Positions 11,801-23,800 of a stretch of DNA of 64,000 nucleotides are shown here, one piece after another. The stretch is from Apteryx mantelli. Its lineage: Eukaryota > Chordata > Aves > Apterygiformes > Apterygidae. Every line of letters starts with the position of its first letter. Positions within the stretch are counted from its first letter, which is position 1. Below the pieces are notes generated by a model. That model searched no databases and was not told the origin of the DNA. It saw only the letters and a list, made by a program, of their open reading frames with translations. The stretch lies in the NCBI RefSeq assembly GCF_036417845.1, contig NC_090020.1, forward strand, positions 31,418,425 through 31,482,424, written 5' to 3'. The position numbers and the translations under genes are program-made.

Positions 11801-14800
11801 AGCTTCCAGTAGGTTATTTGATTCACTTGGTCAGTGAAAACAAAATTGGAGTGTGAAAATCTTCCAGTTCAAGGCACAACAACCATTACACAGACTTGAT
11901 TAGAAACCAACAGCTGAAGCTGTCTGGGCACTTCTAGGGAGAATAATCAGGCGGAATATATTTTTACCCCGGCTCCTCTCAGAAGCCACTGAGAGGTGGG
12001 TTTTTTGAACCTTGAGGAGGAATTTTGGCACAGTTGGGGTCAGTTCTTGGACGCACCAGAGCATCCAGTGCTTTTGCTGGTCAAAACCAGCATAAGGCTC
12101 TGTCTTGGGTCCCGGCACTGCGACTGCCTGCAGCATCAGTGGGATGGAGTGACCTCCTATTGCCATCAGCCCTTGTGCAGAGAGGTCCAGGCTGATGAGG
12201 AGCAGCTCCTTGGAAACCTTCCTGCTTTGCTTATCGTTTTTAAAGTGGAGCGAGTCTCCCTACAGATGGGCAATGAGTTCTCTGCTGCTGTCACTGAGAT
12301 GACTGCTCCACCTTTGCTTTCATTCAGCTGCATTGATAGGAGTTTTGTAAAGACAGCAATAGAGCAAACAGGAAAATATCTGAGTGGTTCACCATGGGCA
12401 GGCATTTCCCTCTTTTTTTGTGGCACAGCCCAAGCCCTTTGCTGTTTTCTGCCTGTTCCACTGGGTAATGATACCCCATGCAGTTATAGTGGGGCCTACT
12501 GCACCTGATTTCCAAAACTACTTATTTAGGGTATATTGGCGTGTAACTAATTCATTGCCTGCAAATCTACCACGTAAGGCCTCCTGATGGAAAAAATAAC
12601 CCCTCACACACAACAATCTGACTTCTGCATGGGTTTTACTAATAAGCAGGGCCTAGATCAACTTACCTTTTTGCCATTTTCAGGTCACTCCTCAGAGTTA
12701 CTCTGGGCTTTTCAGTTTCAGGCCAGAATAGTTTGGAGGTGGCTAACGATGCTGGTGCTGACATGACAGAAGCAGTCAGTAGGTGGGAGGCAGAAACCTA
12801 GAAATCCAGATGACAGAAAATAGGCTTTGATAACCTTATCATTAGCAAACACAAGCAAAGCAATTAAAATCACTGGATGCTTGGATGATTTTTGTACAGG
12901 GGGACATTAAAAGGATCTCAATGCTCATAAGGGAAAAAAGAGAATGAGCAATGTAGGAGAAAGCTAACTGGAGACAGGAAAAAAATTAAGTAGTGAAAAG
13001 TATGAGTATTTATAATAATAATTAAAAAAAAAAAACAGGTCTGTGGAGGACAGCACAGAGTAACAATAGCAGAACTTTTTGAGTGAGAACCAGTGTCTGC
13101 TCCTTAAGATCCCCTGTATGCCCATGATGGCAGTACCTTGTTTTTTGTCCCTTGAAATTGTAAATTCCCCCACCTTTTTTTTTCTTTACATGGCCTGACA
13201 TTCCCCTTCTATCTCTTCTTTCATAAATTTCCACCCTAAATTCATCCTTTGCTAACTTCTGCAGTATCTCCATCCATTACTTCCTTCTCCTACTCTTGGT
13301 CATTTCAGTTAATTCCCTCTCTTCTTGCTTCTGCCTCTCAGCTGTATTTTATACAAATATGGAATTAATACATTTGTGAACTATCCCCTGATGACTCTGA
13401 TTTTAAATCATTTCTTCATGCCTGTTTTTCCATCTAGATCTGTGCTGTCATTTCCTCACTATAGGAGCCATTTATGACCTGTGTTTGTACAGCATTGCTA
13501 GAAGCTCCCTCATGAGCAGACTCGTTAAGACTCATGAGAATAATAACAATTCCTGTAGTGTTTCATCTATATCACTGCCACAGAAGTGGGAGAGCTGATC
13601 AGTTAGCATATTCCATACATCCATTCATCCAGACTGTAGGAACAAGTGTGAGTCGGTCGTTCTCTTCTGTCTTGGACAGGTAGACTGTCTGTATTACATA
13701 GGTGGAAGTTTGTGTAACTTAACAAGAGTTTGCAAATCAGGTCTTGTTGCCTTTTTCTACAATTGGGATAGGTCTGTGTGGTTAATTCTTTAGAAAAAGC
13801 ATGGGGATTACAGAGATATACTTCCAAAGCATTCTAGTCAGACTTTTATACTTGTATGATTTCAGATAAACACTGTATTTTTCAGTTTTCCTTCCTGGTC
13901 TTACCCCAAAAGAAATATATGCTCCTAAGACACTTCCAGCAATAGTTGAGAATCCTGCTGTCATGACTGCATGGAGTTCAGATTTGGTGACATATGGTAA
14001 ATAGGGCCGTACCAGGAGAGGAGACTCTGTCTGGAAGTAAAAAACAGACATCAGACAAAGAATTTATTAATAAACCCTCAGTGACTTCTTTTAATAATAA
14101 GGCAGGAAAATCACTGGCTGATCACACTTTCCTAGGTGTTTTTGATTAGCTAATCTTGGTAATAATGAGTGCTCTGAATATTAATAGTGTTTTTTTTTTT
14201 TTTTTTTTTTTAACCCCCAAGAAGTAGAATTGTACCACCACTAATCTTGTCTGGTTGATGATAATTCTTGGTAGTTTTAGGGGTTCTTTTTTAGGGGTAG
14301 TTTTAGGGCTTAGGGCATGATGAGATGGCCAAGAAATCCCAAGCCAGTTTTGAGTTAAGTTAGGAATGGCCACAGGTAAAGCTGTGCATTGTGTAAAACA
14401 CGCATATCACCAGTATTTAAGGGCAAGGTAAAGATCTTGACCCCTCTGGCACATGTGCCTGCACATGCTGGAGACAGTGCCATATGGACCTACTGGAAGC
14501 AGTAGGCTACAGTGATGCATCTGGGCTAAATATCACTGCTGTAGTTATGCTGTTTCTGGGCTTGGAAACTACTCGATGATCTCCTTGCTCTGCTTCAAAG
14601 CTTGGGATGGACACTCCTGTAGTGTGGTTTTACTGGATTCCCAATCAAACTGGACTGTTAGACTCTTTCCCATGTTTTTTTGGCCAAGATATTGCACAGC
14701 CAGCCCTGCATCCTAGTTTTCCGTGGTCTGTCTCTCCTGCCCTTGCCTGCCTCATATGCCCTCTTCTTGTGCCATCTGGTTGTGCTCTGTTTTTTTTTTT

Positions 14801-17800
14801 ATTCCTTTCTTCATAGCCTTCAGCTAGTCTGGTACTTCTTTTAAGGGAGATCTATCATCCAAGTTTGTGCTCAGATTTCCTTTTTGAGCACATGAGGTTC
14901 CCAGAACATGCCAACTCATGTGTCATTGCCCACACACAACCTTAATGCAATTCTGTCTTCCTGGAAATCAACTGTGTGTCCAGGAGTCCTAACTTTGTAT
15001 GAAGTGATTATTTTGTTATACACAGATGCTCATTGAATAGCAATATTTCATTTTCTGGTATTCACTAATCCTGTGTTAGTAATCGATGTTTTTCCATGCT
15101 GTAACTCACCTGTCCCACAAATATGTTACCAGCAGCTACCAGAGACTCAACAGGAGTTGTCCCCATGAAAATTTGCATTATCCAACCAACCTGAAATGAT
15201 TGAAAGAGAAGAAAAAAAAATTGGTCTGCCTAATCCATATCCTTTTTGAATTAATCATGTAACATAAGAGTTTTGAGACAAACTTGCAATATATCATGAG
15301 CTAATTATTTCAAGATATGGTGAATTCATTTAGTAGTAGCATGTTGAAGTAAGCCAGGGGAGGAATACTTCAGCAGAATTGCGAGTACAATGCTGAAAGA
15401 CTCCAGGCTGTTCCTGCCATTGGCCTGGAAACTAACTTGTCAAACTAAGTTAATTGAAGCAGATATTTTGACATGTCTTTTAGATATAAACCAGTCCAAA
15501 GGGACTTTGATCATATAAAGGGAAAAAATGTAGAATTTGGATTAAGGCTAAAAATTACTTGTATTAACTCTAATACACTATTTCAGCTAGATGAGGTTTG
15601 TGGTGCTTATATTAACATTCCTGGGATTGACAAGCGCAAAAGACTTTTTTAGGGTACATTCAAATAAGCTTTAACTACCACCATGCAAGAAGGTGTGTTT
15701 GGATATAAGCTTGTTGAGCTAGTGCTGGACCTGGGACCTAGCACCACTAGCGCTCAAAGCATGAAGAGAGAGACCAGTCTCCGCAGCTAAAAGCATTCAG
15801 AGATGCATCCTCAAGGGATCTGTGACAGAAAGGTATATGCAGTATATAATTGCTGTTGCAGTACTTAGTAGTAGGCAGCAATCTACTGGCTGTGCTGTAA
15901 CTTTAAGCTTGCATTTTGCAGGGGTAAAAAAGGAAAATTCAGAGAAGTATGGTATCTAAGGAATGATAAAGCTAGCCAGGCAAAGCTAACAATTAGTGTG
16001 AAATTAGGAATGAGACCAATTTGGGGGAAGGAAAGTGTCCTAGGTGATGCCAATAAAGGTTTTGGAGTGGTAACATCTGAAGGTACTTCCAGGTTAAAAA
16101 TAAACTAACTTTCATATATCTGGCCCTGGCCAAGCTACTTGGGGATAATGCTACCGTTTGAGTGTATGTGTTCAATAGGTGTCCCGCACCAGGCAAATGA
16201 AAACGTGCTGGCAAAAGTTCAGTACCTTTCCAACGAGCCACTGCATGAATCCAACGTGGTAAAGCATAGACATTACTGTGCTGAAGAAAACTACGATTGG
16301 CAGAACCTGATTTGAAAACACAAAATCATTAACACTTCTAGAATGGTTTTCCTTTTCGTAGGCCATTTAGTTTTTTAAAAAGAGGCTCAAATTTTTCGGA
16401 GATGTATTTCAAGATCTTGAAAACCAGTCATTCAGCTTGCATCCTTATGCTATAAAACTTTTAACAATCTAGGCTTGCTGTGTATAGCTGTTGTGTTACA
16501 ATGCATAACTTTTCAGGTATCTGGATAGTTTTCTGACAGGGCTGTGATAGTTTTGAAACTGTTAGGTTTAACATAAGCATTTGTTTATAGCCATGTTTTA
16601 GACAGCTCAAACATTTACAGAGCATTGGCATCTACAAATATCTGGGTTTCTAAACCTGTCGACCCTGAAAACCATCAGCTGAAATGCATATGATGAGACC
16701 GTAGTACAGAATTCAGAACTGAACTTCTCTGTGTCTTTGTTTAAAATTAAATAAATAAAAACTTTGGTTTAGACTGCTATATAAGCTTTGGTATATATAA
16801 GCTTTGGGGTAGAAATCCTCCAGAAGATGAAGAGACTTTGACTGGGCTTGTAGCTGACTTGATTTCAGTGAACTGAGGGCAGCTTCCTTAGAAAGCCCTT
16901 ACAGTGTAGCTGCATTTTAATAACACACTATATCAAAATCCTCTTTGCTTCATTATTCTGCACTACTTTTACCACTGATTATGACAGCGCTGAGTTTTCA
17001 AGAGCTCTGTAATTGTAAGCATGGATACCATGTGTTTAAAAACAAATCCACAGGGATATACTTAATGTCAGTGGAGACTGAAGGAAAAATGCTTTTTTTA
17101 AACATATGATTTAAAAGAATCATGTTTTAAGTAACACAGGTATGACCTGCTAACTCAGAGGCTATTGGCTGTGTTTTTCATCCTAAATAAAACTAGCATC
17201 AGTTGGCTCACAGGTATGTTAAACACACAGGATCTCACCATTTCTATGCTATATGCAACAGGAAAAAAAATCCCCCAGAAAGGTCCAAAATAAGGCAGAC
17301 AGTTTAGTTATGTTTAAAACAGTACCACTGATGTTAGAAAGCTTTCATTTATGTTCAACTGAGGGCATAATACATCATAAATAAAACTAATGAATGGAGT
17401 GAAAAGGAGTATGTAAAAAAGATCAAACGTTGCTACTTCACAGTGAATGAAAGCTGCTCATTTCTAGAGGAGGGTTAGTACAATAACCAAATCTGATAAA
17501 GCTCTGGAAACTCAGTTTAGGTGGTCAGAGCCTTTCCCCAGAAAGAGTGAATGCTACTTGCAGAGCTCCTCGTGCCCTTCAAGAAGTTAACCTGGCTCTG
17601 CTTTCTCTACTTGGATTCTCTGACCTTTTTAGCAGCGGTCTCTGGGATAGTCATGGGATCCCATAGCTGTGATGTGCTGGGCAGTGTCAGAAGAAAATTT
17701 TCCTCCAGTAAAACCAGCACCTTTTTCCCTTGCTAAATTTTCCCCGTGTTCCTGTATGTGGGCTGGTTATACAGGAATGCCGGCTTCCTGCTGATTCCAC

Positions 17801-20800
17801 CCTCTGCCTGAATTTGGGACGCTGCAAAGTGTGAAGGTAAAAGGAGCCGAAGAGGCAGGGAGTGAGACAAGTGTAAGCTGTGTGTGGCAGATGGCAAAAA
17901 ACCCAAGCAAGTATCCTCCTGTCTTTCACTCCAAACAGATGAAAAGAGCTTTCAAGTGTTCCTGTGATTTGTTTTTAGCTGAAGGAGGGAGGAAACAGTG
18001 TTCTGTCTATGGCAGGTGACTGCCAGCACCCTCTGCCTTGCTTCTTGTGCACATTCCTCAGAAATTAACTCGGATTAACTTTAAAGAATGTTTTTCCATT
18101 TTGCAGTTGCAGGCAGTTTTGGATGTAGCCTCTGGTTTTACAAAACAGGAAGTTTGTTTTCCAGTTGTGATAGTTTGTACCTTGACTGCATAAAGAGGTC
18201 AGCGACTATTTTATGTGTAAAGTCTCCTGCCCGTGTTCCCAGCTATCTAATATGGTACCTACTATGTTATGTCTTCATCAGAAAAAGAGTAGCAACTATT
18301 TAATAGATGAATAATCATTGAGGTCATCTGTCATGTCCAGGCTAGCTTTTGCCTATGATATAATTAAAAAAAGAGGGGAGAGGGGAAATACTGGCAAATT
18401 TTTGTTATAAAATAAGCATAATGGACACCAGCCTCCCCTTTCCCTCCTTCCCAGTGCCAAAATGAGGGAAGTGGATGGCATGGGTTAATAAGTGTCGGCG
18501 GTGGTGCTCCCTCCACAGGTATGTCAGCCTTAGGCCTGGGCAGCAGTGTCTGTGCTGGGAATATATCCATGTACCTTGGCAGCAGAGATGTGCACGGGGC
18601 AGGGAGAGGGAGGGCAAAACCTCAGGGTGGCCCCAGAGCAGCCCTGCTCTGGGCGCAGGCACACGGTGAAGTGTGGAGGGGGCGAATGCAGCCCTCGCTG
18701 GAAGCAGGACTTGGGGAGGGTGGAAGAAGTCAGATCCCCCTTGCTGGAGCAGGGGCTGTGGGATTTGAGGAGGGGAACACAGTGCAAACCACTGTGTTTG
18801 AGGAGGCATCTCCTAGTGGTTTGGGAGGCAGGATGGTTACGGGAAAAGGTGGCAGGGGGATGAACCAAGATGTCTGAGAACACCTTCCCTCTGTATTTGT
18901 GGGGCAGTTGGGTACATTGTATGCGTAGAAACATCTGTGCATAGCAGGGAAGGTAATGGTAGGACATCAGCCTCAATGGGCAATTTCCTTTGTTGGGTAA
19001 GTGAAGTGTATGTGAAAATAAATAATGCACCAGTTGAAATTGCTTTCAGGGGAAAAAAAACCTCCTAAAACTCATTCTTCTGTCTTGTGGACTCCCAGCT
19101 CCCTCTTTCTGCTACAGTGCCATTATCCTCTAAGTCCAGGATTTTGCCTCAAGGATATGGGTACTCTGAACAGAGAACGAAAAATATTTTTCTTAAACTT
19201 CCTTACGTTATTCAGAAAAAAAACCCCATCAGTTTAATTAGGATTTACAAAGAGGTACAGCTTGGAGGTAGACACAGATGTCAAACCTAAGAAAACTGGA
19301 AAGAAAAATGTAAAAGGAATGGACTAGCATGTTCTCATAAGTGAAGTGTGGACAGGTTCTGTGGTATAATTATATCTGCATGGTTAAACTATTAGAATTA
19401 TATTTCTCTCTGCAGATGCGCATGTGCAGGAGTCTAGTCTCCAAGACCTACATCTCTTCTTACCTACTAGATATCTTTAGATAGTCAAGCTTTAACTGAT
19501 GAATGTATTGAATGAGCATACCAGAAAATCTCATAACACTTAAATGGAAAAGCATGTTGATATCAGGGAGCACTTTAAAGTTACTTGTGTGGCCTACAAA
19601 AGTTGCAGTTAGTGCTCCAACCTTTAAGAAAATAAACTCCGGTCTCTAGGCCTTCATTTGGTGTTTTTGATAAGCCACGTTTTCATGCTTTATCAGTTCT
19701 CTTGGGAAGCAATATAGTTTGGCTGTACTAAAGAGCCACGTTCTGGATCATACTTGCTGCCTATGATATGTACGCGGCAGGGAGTTGAAGTTGTTGGCTG
19801 CTCACAACCTCTTTCCCATTTGTGACTTGAGGCTCAGCTTTTTCCTTGCAGTCCTTTAAAGGAGAAGCAGTTGCTGCTGCTGTTTAAGGTACATCCTGGT
19901 TTCAGACACTCCTAAAGCCTCACCTTCAAAGCAAACCCTTTCCAGGGAGTTATATTCCTCCTGGCACAAAGCAAGCTACTGATACAATAGAAATCTAACA
20001 CCCTGCTTGCCCACAGTAAACCTGCCTTCTGTAGTAAACAGGGTAGAAGACTCCATACTGAGAATTATTTTCTGACTATAGGGGTTTGCTCAAGTTAAGG
20101 GAAATTTCTGTGTGATCTTGTCACTCTCTGGAGTTGGCAGTAGAGCCGAGATGGTATCTCTGTTAGTTTTAAGTATCTATTTTTACAGAAAAACAATGTG
20201 TGTTAGCTTAATTACATGGGCAAATGGTGGTTGTTCCAGAACCCTGAAACTCTGCATCTGCATACAGAAATCTGCATTTAAAATAACCTGGCTCGTGCAT
20301 GTCAATGCATATATTTACATGCCTAATTAGGGCTTCCAGGACTGTGTTCTCAAAGACCTGATTAATGAGTGTAGTGGAGCTGGGCAGAATACCCGATGGG
20401 AGTGTGCACTGGGAGCGCGTCTGCCACTGGGTGCCTCTGCACTGGTGGGAAATAAAGGTGCTGCTGCCAAGGGTGCAGGGTGGGCACGGCTGGGGCATGG
20501 GCAGCTTTGCACAAAGAGACACCCCCTCACTTGTCTGCTCCCTCCCCAGAGCTAGCCTGCAGTTGAGCGTGTTGATTTTTTGGAAGGTGGTTTGAAATAT
20601 CTTGGGGTGGGATTTAGGCAGCTCACCACTGTATGCCGACACGATAAAATAAGTGAAAGTTGCAAAAAGCACTTTTGACTGTCTGAATGTCCAAATACCT
20701 AGCAAATGTTTTAAGAGATACTAGGCTGGCTGTTGCCTGCTTAGGTTGTAGGAAGAGAAATACAGAAGGAGCAGATGGCGAAGGTTTCGGGACTGCTGTG

Positions 20801-23800
20801 CGCTTGCCTGCCACTCTGTTTAGTGTGCACATTTCTATCCCAAGGCATGTGCAACTCTGAAAATAAACTCATGATTTTTGCTTTCTTGCTTTTCAGTGTG
20901 AAAAGGCTCTGCTTGTGCCTGTTACCCCCCAGAAATTCCATGTGTGTCTCTTGCTGGCTTATCCCATAGACTAAGAGTGATGGAGGGGTGCATGCACAGA
21001 GACAGACTCTTGCCCATCCACTCTTAGGTTTGGCTTCAGTCAGCAAAATACTTTACACCATGACAGAAGCATTAAAAAAAATCACCCTGAAAAATCACAT
21101 TCATAATGAACTGTGCAAAAAACACAGGAAGCACTTTTGGGGAAGAGCTTAACCATTTCACCCCCAGAATATTTAATCATGAATGCGAACTGCGATTCGA
21201 GTGCTGAACAGAGTAAGAGTGAGAGGTGACTGGAAAGTAAAACAAAATATTTTGTAGTTAAAGATACTGCGATTAAAATGTAATTTCTATTTCTTGCTGA
21301 AACTCTTCTTACTTTTTTCTCTTGAATTGTTCTGATTATTCTTAGTAATGACATATTTTACAAGTAGGTTTATTTTTATAGTGAAAGAGCTTAGTGTGAA
21401 AAATACCCAGTTTGGAATATCACTTCAATACAGGAAAGAAAGAAGATAATGTGTGTAAGTCCACAGAATCAGGTGACTGAACTACCAGAATAATGAACTT
21501 GGATTCCTGATGCTTTTTTTGGTCTGTGTTGTGATTTTTTTGTTTTCTTTATACATGCTTGATTTCAGTCTAAGCAAGTGTTATGGTACGGCCTATGGGT
21601 GGCTACAAAACCAGATGGGACGCTGGTGCAGGTTAGAGAGCACAGTAAGTTGTATTTCAGCTGTTTCCCAACAAGTTCTCCCATAGGAGAGCAGAGGAAT
21701 TTCCCTGGGATTTCATAAATGCCAAATATTACTCAGTGTAATTCTTCCCACTTATGCATGGGTAGCTTATACATGTAAGTGTAAGTATACGCTTATGCAA
21801 TCTGCTTCTATGGGGGCAATATTTGTGATGCAGTGGTTTGCACGCAACTTCAGGATAGGATGGCATAGCATAGGATCTTTACTTGTCAAGAGGTGGGAAA
21901 GGTAGGCTGGAGATAATACTTGTTTTGGTGACCAAGTGAGGGCATTTTAATCTATTCCTTGCAAAAATGTGTCTGAAAGTCTTGTCATCTTGTAACAGAT
22001 GTTGCTACAATTAAGCTAAACAAGTGTGACCTAAATCAGTGTATGGCAATAAATGAAGAGTTTTTTGCCATGTTCCAAATTTTCTTCTCATAATAAGGAA
22101 GAGTTTGACTCTTGGTTGACTTCTCTGGTGACTGCACTGGTATCACAACTCATATAATGAATGTGCTTCCGAACAAAACTGTTCCTTTGCAGTTGTCTAT
22201 CTGCCATGTGTACAGCGTATATGAAAGCTGCCTTACCTTGAAAGCAAAGAAATGATCTGTATACTTCTCACCGAACACAAACTTAGCACCTGCATCAGAG
22301 TACTCCAGAAAAGTCTAGAGGTAGAAAACAAAATGAATTAGTCATGAGCTGTGGGTCGCTGCCAAATTACACTCCAACAATTGCATTGTGGAGACTTTTG
22401 GGGAGGTCTGAAGAGCTTTCTACTTCCTATGGTCCAGACTTATCTGCCTCCACATCTGGCTGAGTCTGGGGTCTCTCCCCTGCTCTTGCAAGAGTGCAGA
22501 TTGCTTCAGACCACACAGGTAAACAGCAAGGGCATAGGGCATGTTTACCTGCCATACCTGGCAGGATAAGGGCCAAAAGCTAGCTGAAAAGAATAATTTC
22601 TTTTTAAATGCTGATACTGCAATGCATTTCTACGCTCCCATTAATGCAAATATGCGCAATAAATGATAAAGTTTAAAAATGGAGAGCTAATGGCCGAAGT
22701 AATGAGTTGTGAAAAGCGTAGCCAAAAGCTAACCTAAAAGAAGGAATTATTTTTTAATCCTGATATTGTGGTGCATTTCTCTGCTCCTAAAGCCAACATG
22801 TGCAATTAACGATACATCTTAAAATGGAGATCTAATGGCTGAAGTAACGACTTGTGGAAAAGAGTGGCTGTAAACCACAGGGAGCTAGCGAAAGGGCACA
22901 CCAGACTGGCTTTGGTCTGAGCTGAAAAGGGAGATGGAGAAGCTGGTGTCAAAGCCCAGCTGACTCAGGCTGCCGGCAGATTAGCAACCCAACAACAAAC
23001 CTGTGCCTTTCCTCCCCCATGGGCTCATTACATTCTGCACTTTCTTGTTTTAAATAAGCTTAATTATCTGTACTACGAAGAACAGTTGTGTGAGTAGTGT
23101 TCCTGGCATGAGGAGGCAGACTGTCCTTTGGTGGGTACTCTCTGATCTTCTTTTGGCTTTTATCTATTACTTTCCAATAATGTACTTTTTTTAAAGCTCT
23201 GTGCCCAGACTGCCTGAGGAGGCCCCTGCGGCTGGATCCCTCCCCGCTCCGGAGGGATCCCTTGCAAGGAGCAGGTCTCCCTGGTCCCAGCTATGGATTT
23301 TGTCACCCATATGCGAATTTACTTTTTCATATTATACATCATGAGAACTACAAAATGCCCCTGGGGCTAGTGGGCTACTCTGTTTGAAGGGTTATGACAG
23401 TGGTGGCTCTGGCATGCCAGATCTCAAGGCATTTCAGTGTATAAGGCTTCCTGCAAAGATGTTTCAGAATTGGACCATGCTTAAGAGTTTCTAGGAGCAT
23501 TGTGGCATAATAACTTTTTTGTGTTTGCAGTAGTGCAAAATGTCATTTCAGCCCAAGGAAGATAAGGCCACTAACAGACAGCAATTGTTACGGTCATTAC
23601 CTATTAGTCTGTCCCACAGCATCCTGTATTAACTGGATAGAAAGAGAAATAAGATTGGATTCAGGTGGACAGTTACCTTTCTGAGGACCCAATTTTCCTC
23701 AAGAGGTGTAAAGTCAAATGAACTTGAACTGCTTAACTATTATGTCCTTCTATAAGGGTCTCAAAACAGAAAATGATATAAAAAAAACCCAACTTCTGTC

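Noticed and set aside
11996..12508. 170-codon plus-strand ORF, the longest in the window
   Set aside because: It lies antisense within an SLC28A3 intron, has no recognisable domain or motif, and a run of this length is expected by chance in 64 kb read in six frames.
18405..19030. Overlapping ORFs of 134-166 codons on both strands
   Set aside because: They are caused by the local GC-rich composition, which depletes stop codons on both strands; no known family is seen.
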